Assembly: GCA_026874595.1 (NCBI GenBank)
Contig: CM049312.1
Coordinates: 56,797,429-56,861,428, forward strand
Source of the DNA: Sipunculus nudus
Lineage: Eukaryota > Annelida > Sipuncula > Golfingiida > Sipunculidae
Length of the DNA: 64,000 nt
Direction: 5' to 3'
The notes beneath the pieces are model-generated. The model was not told the origin of the DNA. It did not search any database and worked only from the letters and a program-made list of their open reading frames with translations. Positions 57,601 to 61,850 of this stretch are shown in pieces (the stretch's first letter is position 1; each line of letters opens with the position of its first letter). A program made the position numbers and the translations under genes.

Positions 57601-60600
57601 TCCTTGTGGTGCTCACTCTAACACCATACAAGGTCTTCTATTGACACCATTGGTATCCGGTTCCCGAAACAGATTGCGAATTGATCTGCTGGTTTTCAAT
57701 GCTTTCCATAGATTTTCGGTCCCAAGCGACACATGGGCTGGCCGACCGCCAGGTATTGATAGAGCTAATGGATAAGGGAAGTGTATTGGGGCCTTCCTAC
57801 ACATACCCTCACCTTCAGTTGATTATCTTGTAGTAAAACGAGACGGTTTCACTTTTAAACTTAACAAACTGCTCCCCATTTGCGGATCAATATTTCCATT
57901 TAGTGGCTCAGCGTTATTGATTTTTACGGGGCCTACATCACCTGGAGGCATCGTTAGTCATTGCACACCCCGCTATTTGTCAATCTATATTGATGCCCCA
58001 GGAACAACAGGTCCCATCCAGTATATCACAGCCCAGAGTGATCGAATTTTGAATCAAATGCCGGGCGGAATAAATGGATACATATATCTCTAACATCTAG
58101 TTTCAACCTGTGTCAGGTCTTATCAAACTGCAGCATCATTAATTCTGACTTAAAAAATAATCTGAGACACATCAGTATATTAAACATTCTAAGAGAATTT
58201 ACAGATAGCTTTCAATCAAATATATAACACAATTTTGCACTAATATATGGCATGTCATGAACAAGTTTTCTATGTAACTTCATTGTAATTTGCTAAAAAA
58301 TGTGTCAATTTCATTTCATCATGTGACTTTTAAAAGAAAAAAAAATCCCTTGTAAGGTTTCTAAAACCCAGGTATGAAGATTATGATACAGGTCAAATCA
58401 ATCATGTAGTATTTATACTTCACTAATAAACCTTTCATGATGCAGAAACAATTATAAAATTTCTCATTTTTGTAGAGCTTTAATATATATCCAAAAGGAT
58501 AAGTGACATAATTTAAAGCAGATCAATAGATGTACAGAATGAAATAGAAATGGCTAGATGTGTCACACTGTTTTGATGAAATCAACAAAGAAAATTAAAT
58601 GTTTGAACTGCACATATATTCTTGACAGATATATGTAATAAGCTAAAAACTTTCTTGATTTGTAGTATCAACTTATGACAATTGCACTTACTTTTAGAAA
58701 TAAATTCTTGCCAGAGCCATCAAGAATCATAATTTTTGTCAGAGCCATCAACAGTTATATAAATTCTTGTCACAGCCATCAATAGTTACATAATTCTTGT
58801 CAGATGAACCAATAGTTATATAAATTCTTGTCACAGCCATCAAGGATTTATCCATCAAGAACCATATAAATTCTTGTCAGAACCATCAAGTATCATAATA
58901 CTTGTCAGAGCCATTAAGTACCATAATTCTTGTCAGAACCATCAATAATTATATAAATTCTTGTCAGAGCCATCAATAACCATATGAATTCCTGTCAGAG
59001 CCATCAATAATTATATCAGTTCTTGTCAGAGTCATTAAGAAACATATACATTCTGGTCAGAGCAATTAAGAATCATATAAATTCTGGTCAGAGCCATCAA
59101 TAATCATAAATTCTTGTCAGAGCCATCAAGGATCAAATTCTTGTGAAAACCATCGAGAAATTCTTGTCAGAGCCATCAAGAATCATGGTGACCTGTTGAT
59201 ACTGGAGTGATCAATATATCAGCAGATCACACCAGCCAGATAATTAACTCCACTAACATCAGAAGTAACCAAGCCTAGATTATCTCACATGTATGATGTC
59301 TGTCAAAAGGAGACAAAACTTAATGATACACCAGAGGAATCATCTGCTCACACAAGAAAAGACTTTCCTCCTTTTTATAAACTTAAAAATATTCGCTTTG
59401 TTGTTGAAGCATTAACAGGTATGATCTGTGACAGATCTGTGGCAGGATTCAGATATTGTTACACATTATGCCAGCACAGAATGAAAGTCATTAAAACAAT
59501 TTGATGATGCATGTGGAAGTGATTATCTACCCCATTAGCAAATGAAAAAAAAATAGATGAAATCCTTCAAGGCCTGATTAATTGTTTTCAAATCCAAGCT
59601 TACTTATCAATTAAACAAAAAAAAAATACCTTACTTAAACTGGATAACCCTGTTTAAACAAGTTAATCTGTAACATATAAACAACTTAATTGTGTGTACT
59701 TTGATTATCATGTGCCATGACTTGAGATCGGGAAGTGGCATCCATGAAAAAGCAATCAGCTAATATAGACAGAAATGATGATAAGCTGAAAGTGATCAAT
59801 TTTTCTTAATTAAGTGACACGACTTAGTAACAGAAGTCAGCCACTGCAGAGAATGTGAGGCTCATTATTTCACTAACAAGAAATAAAACATTTTGTTGAT
59901 GGAATCATAAAACTCAAACTGTATAGGTCACTTTTACCAAATACATGTGATTTTCAATGATTCTGGTCTGATACAGGGGAGAGGGTATTCAAAATCACTC
60001 ATCCAACACATTTGAATGGTCACCCATATTTGCCTGTGCCTTGTAACACAGACAAGTCTGTTTGTCAGGTAAATAATGAATGACTGCGGCCATGTCATGC
60101 GTGTGGTACTATTGATCTCTCTCGGAAATCAGAAAAGAAACTGTTGCATGCACTTATGAATCTAATGGTGACTTTGATACTCTCCCAGACACGGCTCAAT
60201 TCGCCCGCATTCATGACGCCCTGTATTCATTATAACTTATTGCCCCTTGGGTCACAGGTCTGCTTGCCGGATCATTTAACTACGGACACCACATTCAATA
60301 ACGGCGAACTGTCACTTACTGAGAATGAATTAATGCAAGTTCTATGCCACCACTGGAACTCAAGGTCAAGAGTTGTTGTGTTGTACCATTCAACTATAGA
60401 CATCTTATTTATCATAGCCTAGTCTTTATGACTGACTAAAACAGAGATTTGAATGAAGCAATGTCCTTACAACGATTACAATCTGGCCATAGGCCTTTCA
60501 TCCTTGTAGGGTGATGGTCTGGATAGAGATGACCATCTAACAATACTCAACATTTTCACCTATTGGTCTGTCAGTTTGTCTGTCTGTCTTTAAAACTTGT

Positions 60601-61850
60601 ATATCAATTGGAACATGTTTATAAAGAGGATAAATGACATGTATGAGAATAAATATACCTTTTTATTTTTAACACAATCTGATGGAAGGAAGTAATATTA
60701 TTGACTGGTATCTTCCGTATCAACTATTTACTACTAGTATCAACTAGCTACATGTTACTTTTTCACTTAATTCATTATTTTCATTCCATACAAATGAAGT
60801 AGTTTTCATGTTAGTGCATGTAAGCGATACCTATACCATGCTCATTGCTACCACAACATAAACCAAGAGATAATCAATACCAGATTGGCATTTAATGTAT
60901 GCTCTCCAAACTTATCATAGTTATAGTATCAACAAATGGCCACTCTATCATATTGTTACATTGATTTGTTGATTTCTATCTTTAAACAAGTATCAGTTAA
61001 TTGACTGACAACATAACATTAGTACTGATTTATTGATTGCATTATTCAATCAGATATCAACTTATTGATTTGCAGAGCACCTTACTACTACCTTATCAAA
61101 CCCTCCACTAAAATCAAGTAACTACATGTGTATTGATTGCTGGTATACCTCTACTATAAATCACCGATGTGAAATGCTTTCAAGACAGTGTCACTTCTTG
61201 CTTGTAGCTCCATTTACATGGGGCTTAGTGGTAAAACACTCAGCCTTCTCAGCTGCTGACTCAGGTTTGATTCCCCGCTTGGCTATCAAAGTGGGTTGTT
61301 GTGGCCCATCCAAGGCCGGTGGTTTTCTCTGGGTCCTCCGGTGTTCTCCACCCTTACTGACTAAAGGGCGCCAATATACGAGCCATGAAGAGGGCCTCGT
61401 ATTAGTTATTACAACTAGTTTTACAATCCATGTAAAATAAATAAAGTTTAGGAGATACACTAACAGTGATACATATTTTCCAATACTGTTTTGCAGATGC
61501 TATCCTGATACATTTAGTTTAAACACATGTATTATAGATGTTTAACACGTGTATTTTTTCAAAATACATGACATGCTCATAAACTTGAGAAAAAATTTAG
61601 GAGGAAGAATATTATTTAAAAGGAACTAATGTTTTATTTATAAAGAGATATTCATAAATGATATCTCAATAAATGATTTAAGAAGTGAATGCAAAGGGAT
61701 TGATTGTTTTACCTTGATTTTTCACCTCAGCAAATTCATTGTTGTATTCTTCTAAGGTGTCTCGTAGCTGTTTATTCTCTATTTCTAAATCTGTGACCTT
61801 CTGGGCTTTCTTCTGTATTGAAAGAGCATGGTCAAACGAGGGCACTGGAT
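3773..61850 (-). CDS. CUX1: CUX/Cut-family homeobox transcription factor gene (14 exons, 5'-partial)
   Basis: Spliced coding region, in transcription order: 61850-61713, 52687-52620, 50041-49909, 33574-33508, 18246-18198, 17049-16879, 16259-16185, 15294-15188, 14735-14584, 12924-12367, 11870-11722, 9367-8320, 7415-7017, 4644-3773. All introns start GT and end AG, and the phase is continuous over 3986 nt. The product is a nuclear DNA-binding protein: N-terminal coiled coil (about 320 residues here), CUT1, CUT2 and CUT3 (each with the GLSQG core), a homeodomain, and a tail ending DWEF. Family knowledge: CUX proteins bind ATCGAT/ATCAAT-type sites through CUT repeats plus homeodomain, mostly as repressors, and act in cell-fate control and the cell cycle. 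The same locus in vertebrates also makes the Golgi protein CASP by alternative splicing after the exon ending here at 14584. The coiled-coil exons match vertebrate CUX1/CASP almost exon for exon. The start codon and first exons are outside the window. Whether it is the only CUX gene of the species cannot be seen. Confidence 0.95.
5110..5240. repeat. 30-bp tandem repeat (GCTATGGTAACCATTATGAC)
   Basis: Three contiguous 30-bp copies of CTATGGTAACCATTATGACA followed by TCA, with a fourth at 5217-5240 after a spacer. Each unit contains the near-palindrome ATGGTAACCAT. Intronic minisatellite. Confidence 0.92.
5935..6115. repeat. 90-bp tandem duplication
   Basis: Two diverged copies offset by 90 bp, sharing TCTTTGCCAAACTGTC, AAGATATCTCA and GTTACTATTATGAATCAA. 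The CAGCTGAGCTAAG word just before the array resembles the hairpin arm at 11364-11378, so this may be part of the same dispersed element family. Confidence 0.8.
7017..7415 (-). CDS. CUX1: CUX exon 13: CUT repeat 3
   Basis: 399 nt with acceptor AG at 7417-7416 and donor GTGAGC after 7017. It starts with a Ser/His/Pro-rich linker ([20 protein letters not shown]), then CUT repeat 3 at about 7269-7024. That repeat contains [43 protein letters not shown] and [14 protein letters not shown]3 works with the homeodomain in high-affinity DNA binding in CUX proteins (family knowledge). The match to vertebrate CUT3 is strong over the whole repeat. Confidence 0.96.
7416..8319 (-). other. Intron 12
   Basis: 904-bp A+T-rich intron between the CUT2 and CUT3 exons. 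I see no repeat or exon in it; the short open frames lack any recognisable protein. Confidence 0.8.
8320..9367 (-). CDS. CUX1: CUX exon 12: linker with CtBP-type motif and CUT repeat 2
   Basis: The largest exon (1048 nt), with acceptor at 9369-9368 and donor GTACAG after 8320. The N-terminal half is a linker with three similar short helices: [11 protein letters not shown] (9343-9311), [11 protein letters not shown] (9151-9119) and [10 protein letters not shown] (ending 9050). A sumoylation-type IKQE lies at 8980-8969 and a PQDLS motif at 8932-8918; PxDLS is the known CtBP-binding motif. CUT repeat 2 lies at about 8620-8396, with [29 protein letters not shown] and [18 protein letters not shown]. 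The motif functions are inferred from consensus only. Confidence 0.96.
9368..11721 (-). other. Intron 11
   Basis: 2.35-kb intron, very A+T-rich from 9950 to 11000. It contains a transposon-like terminal hairpin at 11348-11378. The 11000-11340 stretch, ending GGACGTATGGATGACAGACA, looks like the body of a dispersed element. No exon seen. Confidence 0.65.
11348..11378. mobile_element. Terminal hairpin of a dispersed nonautonomous element
   Basis: Arms TAGCTCAGATGACTT and AAGTCAGCTGAGCTA pair over 15 bp with one mismatch around a 1-nt loop, followed at once by a run of A. Directly upstream is GATGACAGACAATGGACC. The layout (GACAGAC word, hairpin, A-run) is the same as at 53890-53955. The left end of this copy was not found, so the boundaries are unknown. 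Confidence 0.5.
11722..11870 (-). CDS. CUX1: CUX exon 11: short linker exon between CUT1 and CUT2
   Basis: 149 nt, 49 codons, fitting the phase on both sides (enters after one base, leaves at a codon boundary). The product reads [10 protein letters not shown]..., then [20 protein letters not shown] and [12 protein letters not shown]. Vertebrate CUX1 has segments of the type SDEAIKSILEQAKREL at the same place, so position and sequence agree. The acceptor (CTCAAG, AG at 11872-11871) is the only nearby one giving the right phase. The donor GTTGGT is weak. This exon was recognised by homology and phase, and its 5' border is the least certain of the gene. Confidence 0.78.
11871..12366 (-). other. 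Intron 10
   Basis: 496-bp A+T-rich intron between the CUT1 exon and the short linker exon. Nothing else recognised. Confidence 0.75.
12367..12924 (-). CDS. CUX1: CUX exon 10: linker and CUT repeat 1
   Basis: 558 nt, acceptor TTCCAG (AG at 12926-12925), donor GTAAGC. It begins with [20 protein letters not shown], then a Gln/Asn-rich stretch with a six-Gln run. CUT repeat 1 lies at about 12601-12386, with [42 protein letters not shown] and [11 protein letters not shown]. This is the first exon specific to the transcription-factor form; the preceding exon is shared with CASP in vertebrates. CUT1 gives fast, low-stability DNA binding in CUX proteins (family knowledge). Confidence 0.95.
12925..14583 (-). 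other. Intron 9, carrying a MITE-like element
   Basis: 1.66-kb intron at the position where vertebrate CUX1 and CASP transcripts diverge. It contains the element at about 13560-13760. No CASP-type exon was recognised in it. Confidence 0.7.
13560..13760. mobile_element. MITE-like element with CCGCCAAGG...CTTGGCAGAGG ends
   Basis: Left side reads CCTTCCGCCAAGGAAG, then TGTCTGTTTATTGGTTGGTT and repeated GTTT. Right side reads TGCCTTGGCAGAGGTATGCG, then CTCTACTGAATG and TTCTAGTG, so CCGCCAAGG and CCTTGGCAGAGG are inverted ends. I recognise this as a very widespread nonautonomous repeat type of marine animals. The outer part (CTAGAA, GAGCGCATA when read inward) matches the termini of the element at 27016-27414. 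The exact left boundary is unclear. Confidence 0.65.
14584..14735 (-). CDS. CUX1: CUX exon 9: last coiled-coil exon shared with CASP
   Basis: 152 nt with AG acceptor at 14737-14736 and donor GTAGGT. The product is [20 protein letters not shown], then [17 protein letters not shown] and [11 protein letters not shown]. Vertebrate CUX1/CASP has [21 protein letters not shown] and SNSDLSG here. In vertebrates the donor after NSDLSG is the branch point between CUX1 and CASP. The same phase-1 G is kept, so alternative CASP splicing is possible but not shown. Confidence 0.94.
14736..15187 (-). other. Intron 8
   Basis: 452-bp A+T-rich intron with a pyrimidine tract near 15170. No other feature seen. 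Confidence 0.8.
15188..15294 (-). CDS. CUX1: CUX exon 8: coiled coil
   Basis: 107 nt, acceptor CTAG (AG at 15296-15295), donor GTAGGA after TTGGG. Encodes [35 protein letters not shown]. Vertebrate CUX1 has [33 protein letters not shown], so QxDYEEI/VKxEL is kept. Heptad-like Leu/Ile spacing fits a continuous coiled coil. Confidence 0.93.
15295..16184 (-). other. Intron 7
   Basis: 890-bp A+T-rich intron. No repeat, exon or RNA gene recognised. Confidence 0.8.
16185..16259 (-). CDS. CUX1: CUX exon 7: coiled coil ([12 protein letters not shown])
   Basis: 75 nt, exactly 25 codons, phase 0 at both ends, acceptor TTCAG and donor GTAGTA. Encodes [25 protein letters not shown] in one run. The vertebrate equivalent starts IAQLVEDVQRLQASLTKL, one of the best-conserved stretches of the N-terminal region. 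Confidence 0.95.
16260..16878 (-). other. Intron 6, with element remnant and G/C homopolymers
   Basis: 619-bp intron. About 16490-16682 holds an element-like 3' end with GACGGACAGACAGAC, a small hairpin and the run G10-C6-G6. The open frame running from exon 6 into the intron ends in non-homologous sequence and is intronic. Confidence 0.75.
16490..16682. mobile_element. Nonautonomous element remnant with CCCCATT hairpin
   Basis: GACGGACAGACAGACAAAC is followed by a hairpin with 7-bp arms CCCCATT and AATGGGG at about 16636-16655, then A3 and G10-C6-G6 at 16659-16680. The same succession of a GACAGAC word and a terminal hairpin occurs in the other elements of this window. The left end was not recognised. 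Confidence 0.45.
16879..17049 (-). CDS. CUX1: CUX exon 6: coiled coil (SSANQSLQ...[11 protein letters not shown])
   Basis: 171 nt, 57 codons, phase 0 both sides. Acceptor ACCAG (AG at 17051-17050), donor GTAGAA after 16879. Encodes [53 protein letters not shown]. Vertebrate CUX1 has [44 protein letters not shown]: near-identity over most of the exon. This is the most strongly conserved part of the coiled coil. Confidence 0.95.
17050..18197 (-). other. Intron 5
   Basis: 1.15-kb A+T-rich intron. Two diverged copies of a segment with CCAGCCTGTCAATCAAGGTT / TAGTCTGTCAATCAAGGTTA (near 17160 and 17318) form a loose repeat of about 160 bp. No exon seen. Confidence 0.7.
18198..18246 (-). CDS. CUX1: CUX exon 5: micro-exon of the coiled coil
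   Basis: 49 nt, too short to stand out as an open frame. Acceptor TTTCAG (AG at 18248-18247), donor GTGAGA after GAG. With the AA left by exon 4 it encodes K then [16 protein letters not shown]. Vertebrate CUX1 has ADEIEMIMTDLERANQ at this point, and the phase fits both neighbours exactly. Confidence 0.92.
18780..19070 (-). mobile_element. tRNA-derived SINE, minus strand
   Basis: Read on the minus strand from about 19070, a tRNA-like head shows TGATTAGGGCACTA (A-box region, 19042-19029) and GTGGGTTAGTGTCCC (B-box region, near 19008-18996) at tRNA-like spacing. A body follows with CAGTGAGCTGAGAACAGCTA and ACAGGCCC. The plus-strand open frame over it has no protein likeness. Family not identified; the tail is not obvious. 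Confidence 0.5.
19141..19173. repeat. Perfect 14-bp inverted repeat
   Basis: CTTTCACAAAATTT, 5-nt loop, then its exact reverse complement AAATTTTGTGAAAG. It is followed by GTAGACGGACAGACG and TATAACCTCTGCCAAG, words shared with the MITE-like elements of this window. It is therefore probably part of one. Confidence 0.85.
22740..23960. promoter_or_regulatory. Candidate intronic enhancer block rich in ATTGAT
   Basis: About 1.2 kb of complex, GC-richer sequence within an A+T-rich intron, with no coding potential I can recognise. It holds 12 copies of ATTGAT/ATCAAT (22764, 22825, 22869, 23436, 23466, 23541, 23580, 23661, 23680, 23721, 23893, 23938) and one ATCGAT (23100). These are sites of the kind bound by CUX/ONECUT-class proteins. 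Regulatory function is inferred from composition and motif density only. Confidence 0.4.
24480..25170. repeat. Minisatellite, unit about 29 bp (GATACTGGGATATCCCTATT)
   Basis: About 20 degenerate units built on AGATACTGGGATATCCCT followed by ATTGATGGAAT or TTGAT variants. The clearest pair near 24870-24930 has a 29-bp period. Unit length varies by several bases along the array. The minus-strand open frame 24965-25147 is a by-product. Confidence 0.88.
25670..25895. repeat. Dispersed duplication, copy A (no insert)
   Basis: Resembles 26800-27015: both hold CATCCT(A/G)TGA, clustered ATTGAT/ATCAAT, TTACCAGTCGATAACTCTGT / TTACAAATCAATACCTCTGT, CACATGCTG / CATGTGTGC, and end TTCTAG(C)YACTG. ATTGAT/ATCAAT occurs five times from 25687 to 25796. 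Copy A ends in the near-palindrome CTAGCCACTGGACAGTACTA at 25872. Non-coding. Confidence 0.6.
26800..27015. repeat. Dispersed duplication, copy B (next to a MITE)
   Basis: Diverged second copy of 25670-25895, running into TTTTCTAGCTACTG at 27003-27015, where it is interrupted by the inverted-repeat element 27016-27414. The matching right half of the palindrome, CAGTAACTAG, lies at 27415-27424 beyond the element. Confidence 0.6.
27016..27414. mobile_element. MITE with about 50-bp terminal inverted repeats
   Basis: The left end AACTATTGTCTAAACTAGAA, with AGAGCGCATATCTCCACTAA inside it, is mirrored by the right end, which reads inward AAACTATGGTCTAAACTAGA and AGAGCGCATATCTCCACCAA. The arms agree at most positions over about 50 bp. 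The roughly 300-bp interior has no transposase and contains the palindrome GGATCTGGATCCAGATCC. The inner TIR words (CTAGAA, GAGCGCATA, CTCC) match those of the element at 13560. A nonautonomous DNA transposon of the same broad family is inferred. Confidence 0.85.
27840..28200. other. GC-richer intronic block, possible conserved element
   Basis: About 360 bp with balanced base composition inside A+T-rich intron, containing CCGCCTGCCTCAGTCAGTC, GTCGCTGCAGCAG and GGCCGATGCTGC. No coding frame or repeat was recognised. Only composition sets it apart. Confidence 0.3.
29790..30836. repeat. CA-rich stretch and (TA)n run
   Basis: Interrupted CA-rich sequence at about 29815-29875 and an uninterrupted TA run at 30813-30836. 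The DNA between, including a GC-richer 29920-30350, shows no gene. Confidence 0.7.
31260..31900. repeat. Minisatellite, unit about 26-27 bp (GGGTATTTACAGTGGGTATC)
   Basis: More than 20 degenerate units of AAGGGTATTTACAGTGGGTA followed by TCTATC fill about 640 bp. Variants include a TCATCTATCAAGGG form. Period is 26-27 bp in the cleanest part (31430-31500). No long open frame. Confidence 0.88.
33130..33315 (+). mobile_element. MITE-like element with CAGT ends, copy 2
   Basis: Starts TACAGTAAAACCTCC, followed by AATAAGGGACACTGACAGGA. Ends GGAAAGGTTCCATGTTA, which is the inverted end with two or three changes. Interior has AATAGAGAGGTGTCCTTAGT. Its first 35 bp match the inverted right end of copy 3 (51684 leftward) almost base for base. 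Confidence 0.7.
33508..33574 (-). CDS. CUX1: CUX exon 4: coiled coil
   Basis: 67 nt, acceptor TTTCAG equivalent (AG at 33576-33575), donor GTAAGT. With the G from exon 3 it encodes [22 protein letters not shown], leaving AA for the next codon. Vertebrate CUX1 has [20 protein letters not shown]. Exon length and phase fit both neighbours. Confidence 0.94.
37020..37260. other. Complex intronic block, possible conserved element
   Basis: About 240 bp of GC-richer non-repeat sequence, open on the minus strand for 66 codons but without recognisable protein. Contains GGCCCCGGTGCCGGGCAGG. Judged on composition only. Confidence 0.3.
40210..41600. other. Complex intronic block, possible conserved elements
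   Basis: About 1.4 kb with several GC-richer islands (40480-40540, 40840-40930, 41070-41280) in an otherwise A+T-rich intron. Includes GTGACCTCGTGTGTTTTAAA and TACGGCGGATCCCCCGGGCG. No exon, repeat or RNA gene was recognised. Enhancer function is possible but unproven. Confidence 0.3.
43330..43760. promoter_or_regulatory. Candidate intronic regulatory block with ATCAATAAA sites
   Basis: GC-richer non-coding block. Contains ATCAAT at 43473, 43541 and 43684 (two as ATCAATAAA) plus GTTGATTG and AACCCAATCA. Same kind of sequence as 22740-23960 and 57540-58000. Function inferred. Confidence 0.3.
44200..45620. repeat. Modular minisatellite, 36-bp and 24-bp modules
   Basis: From about 44606 the array mixes module A (36 bp, CATCACACACTGGATCATGT then TTCAGTCCATGTTCTA) and module B (24 bp, CATGCCACATCAACTGTCAA then GCTA) in orders such as A-A-B-A-B-A-A-A-B. 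Two A modules are shortened to 24 bp. All modules are multiples of 12 bp, so long open frames exist in all three plus frames; the longest is 396 codons at 44455-45645. A diverged precursor array of longer units lies at 44200-44600. Interpreted as non-coding satellite. Confidence 0.92.
46261..46575. repeat. Palindrome-rich tandem array (CCAGATCAAAATTTTGATCTGG)
   Basis: Repeated 30-50-bp units made of GGCCAG/CTGGGCC, CAGATCAAAATTTTGATCTG and CAGTTTTAAACTG, several of them self-complementary. Arms in neighbouring units also pair with each other, so the whole stretch could fold into nested hairpins. Confidence 0.85.
47038..48500. mobile_element. Nonautonomous Helitron-like element with four 276-bp repeats
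   Basis: Left: ACTAGA followed by a hairpin with 13-bp arms ATACAGGTAGTCG and CGACTACGTGTAT (47044-47074). Core: four tandem units starting TGTCTGCAG at 47164, 47437, 47716 and 47992 (273-279 bp apart). Each unit itself is two related halves with GGTGGCGCCACC and GAGATAT(A/G)A. Right: a hairpin GTATCCGCAAAAC / GTTTTGGCGGATAC (48466-48495). Terminal hairpins plus a tandem core resemble the pearl/HINE-type elements of bivalves and other invertebrates (inference). No protein is encoded; the small open frames inside are repeat artefacts. Confidence 0.75.
48628..48677. repeat. (TA)n microsatellite
   Basis: About 25 uninterrupted TA units, with shorter runs just upstream (48613-48626). Confidence 0.97.
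49909..50041 (-). CDS. CUX1: CUX exon 3: coiled coil ([14 protein letters not shown])
   Basis: 133 nt, 44 codons plus one base. Acceptor TTTTCAG (AG at 50043-50042), donor GTAAGT. Encodes [44 protein letters not shown]. Vertebrate CUX1 has [32 protein letters not shown]: very high identity. The codons are all helical and charged, typical of this rod region. Confidence 0.95.
50042..52619 (-). other. Intron 2
   Basis: 2.58-kb intron. Contains a GC-richer non-repeat stretch at about 50690-51020 and the inverted MITE copy at 51528-51684. Otherwise A+T-rich, with no exon seen. Confidence 0.75.
51528..51684 (-). mobile_element. MITE-like element with CAGT ends, copy 3
   Basis: Plus-strand left end TACAAGGAAACCTCC and right end ...GGACCTGTCAGTGTCC to TATACTGT. 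Its reverse complement starts ACAGTATAGCCTTCC, followed by GGACACTGACAGGACC, matching the start of copy 2 at 33130. Orientation is therefore opposite to copies 1 and 2. Confidence 0.65.
52620..52687 (-). CDS. CUX1: CUX exon 2: coiled coil ([16 protein letters not shown])
   Basis: 68 nt, acceptor TTTTCAG (AG at 52689-52688), donor GTAAGA. With the G of exon 1 it encodes [23 protein letters not shown]. Vertebrate CUX1 has EVTIKALKEKIREYEQ. Too short to show as an open frame; fixed by homology and by phase on both sides. Confidence 0.94.
53020..53460. repeat. Tandem repeat, unit 83-84 bp
   Basis: GAGGTCAAAACCAGAAT recurs at 53171, 53254, 53338 and 53421 (offsets 83, 84, 83), with TATGACA, TGACACTATGCA and ACAACTGT(C/T)T between. 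A diverged unit precedes at about 53020. It directly abuts the element at 53490. Confidence 0.9.
53490..53955. mobile_element. Nonautonomous Helitron-like element with GC hairpin end
   Basis: Left: ACTAGA, then a small hairpin TGTCG-GAA-CGACA (53499-53511). Core: two copies, 181 bp apart, of AACTCGATCTGTAACTGGTC and CATTATCTGCCCACACACC. Right: GACAGACATGGG, then a 13-bp hairpin ATGCCCCGGCCAC-TTT-GTGGCGGGGGCAT (53919-53947) with one mismatched pair, followed by an A-run. The plan is the same as the element at 47038-48500. No protein is encoded. Confidence 0.75.
57250..58090. promoter_or_regulatory. Candidate intronic enhancer block with ATTGAT cluster
   Basis: Complex, GC-richer sequence between A+T-rich stretches. 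ATTGAT/ATCAAT occurs at 57567, 57680, 57755, 57886, 57916 and 57989 within about 430 bp. Short open frames on both strands have no protein likeness. Regulatory role inferred only from motif density and composition. Confidence 0.4.
58690..59190. repeat. Minisatellite, unit about 31 bp (ATTCTTGTCAGAGCCATCAA)
   Basis: Around 16 degenerate units of AAATTCTTGTCAGAGCCATC followed by AATAATTATAT variants. Period is about 31 bp, shortened in places (for example near 59140). Confidence 0.9.
59990..60420. other. GC-richer intronic block, possible conserved element
   Basis: About 430 bp, open on the plus strand from 60144 for 92 codons but without recognisable protein or splice context. Contains CACGGCTCAATTCGCCCGCA and CTTGCCGGATC. 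Judged on composition only. Confidence 0.3.
61205..61445 (+). mobile_element. tRNA-derived SINE with conserved central domain
   Basis: A-box TGGGGCTTAGTGG (61219-61231) and B-box GGTTTGATTCC (61264-61274) at tRNA spacing form a pol III promoter. A body follows with GGTGGTTTTCTCTGGGTCCT and CCGGTGTTCTCCACCC (61318-61352). This resembles the central domain shared by SINEs of many animals. The tail ends near AAAATAAATAAAG. The small open frames on both strands here are not genes. Confidence 0.8.
61713..61850 (-). CDS. CUX1: CUX exon 1 of the window: coiled coil ([20 protein letters not shown])
   Basis: 138 nt, acceptor CCACAG (AG at 61852-61851), donor GTAAAA. With a G from the unseen upstream exon it starts [18 protein letters not shown], then [28 protein letters not shown]. 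Vertebrate CUX1 has [33 protein letters not shown]. About 100 residues lie upstream in vertebrates; they are not in this window. Confidence 0.95.

Larger units (their letters stand above)
52688..61712 (-). other. Intron 1 as seen in the window (9 kb)
   Basis: Intron between the first two visible coiled-coil exons. Contains an 83-bp array, a hairpin-ended element (53490), a complex block (57250-58090), a 31-bp-type array (58690-59190), a second GC-richer block (59990-60420) and a SINE (61205). No exon seen. 54000-57200 is plain A+T-rich DNA. Confidence 0.75.

Noticed and set aside
58690-59190. CRISPR-like array of about 31-bp units
   Set aside because: Units are contiguous and degenerate, with no distinct spacers, in an animal intron; it is a minisatellite.
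59990-60420. Gene with a 92-codon plus-strand frame at 60144
   Set aside because: No homology recognised, no splice or start context; more likely a non-coding block.
61213-61290. Functional tRNA gene
   Set aside because: A and B boxes are present, but the cloverleaf stems do not close and the sequence continues into a SINE body.
61126-61460. Open frames on both strands near 61200
   Set aside because: They cover the plus-strand SINE.
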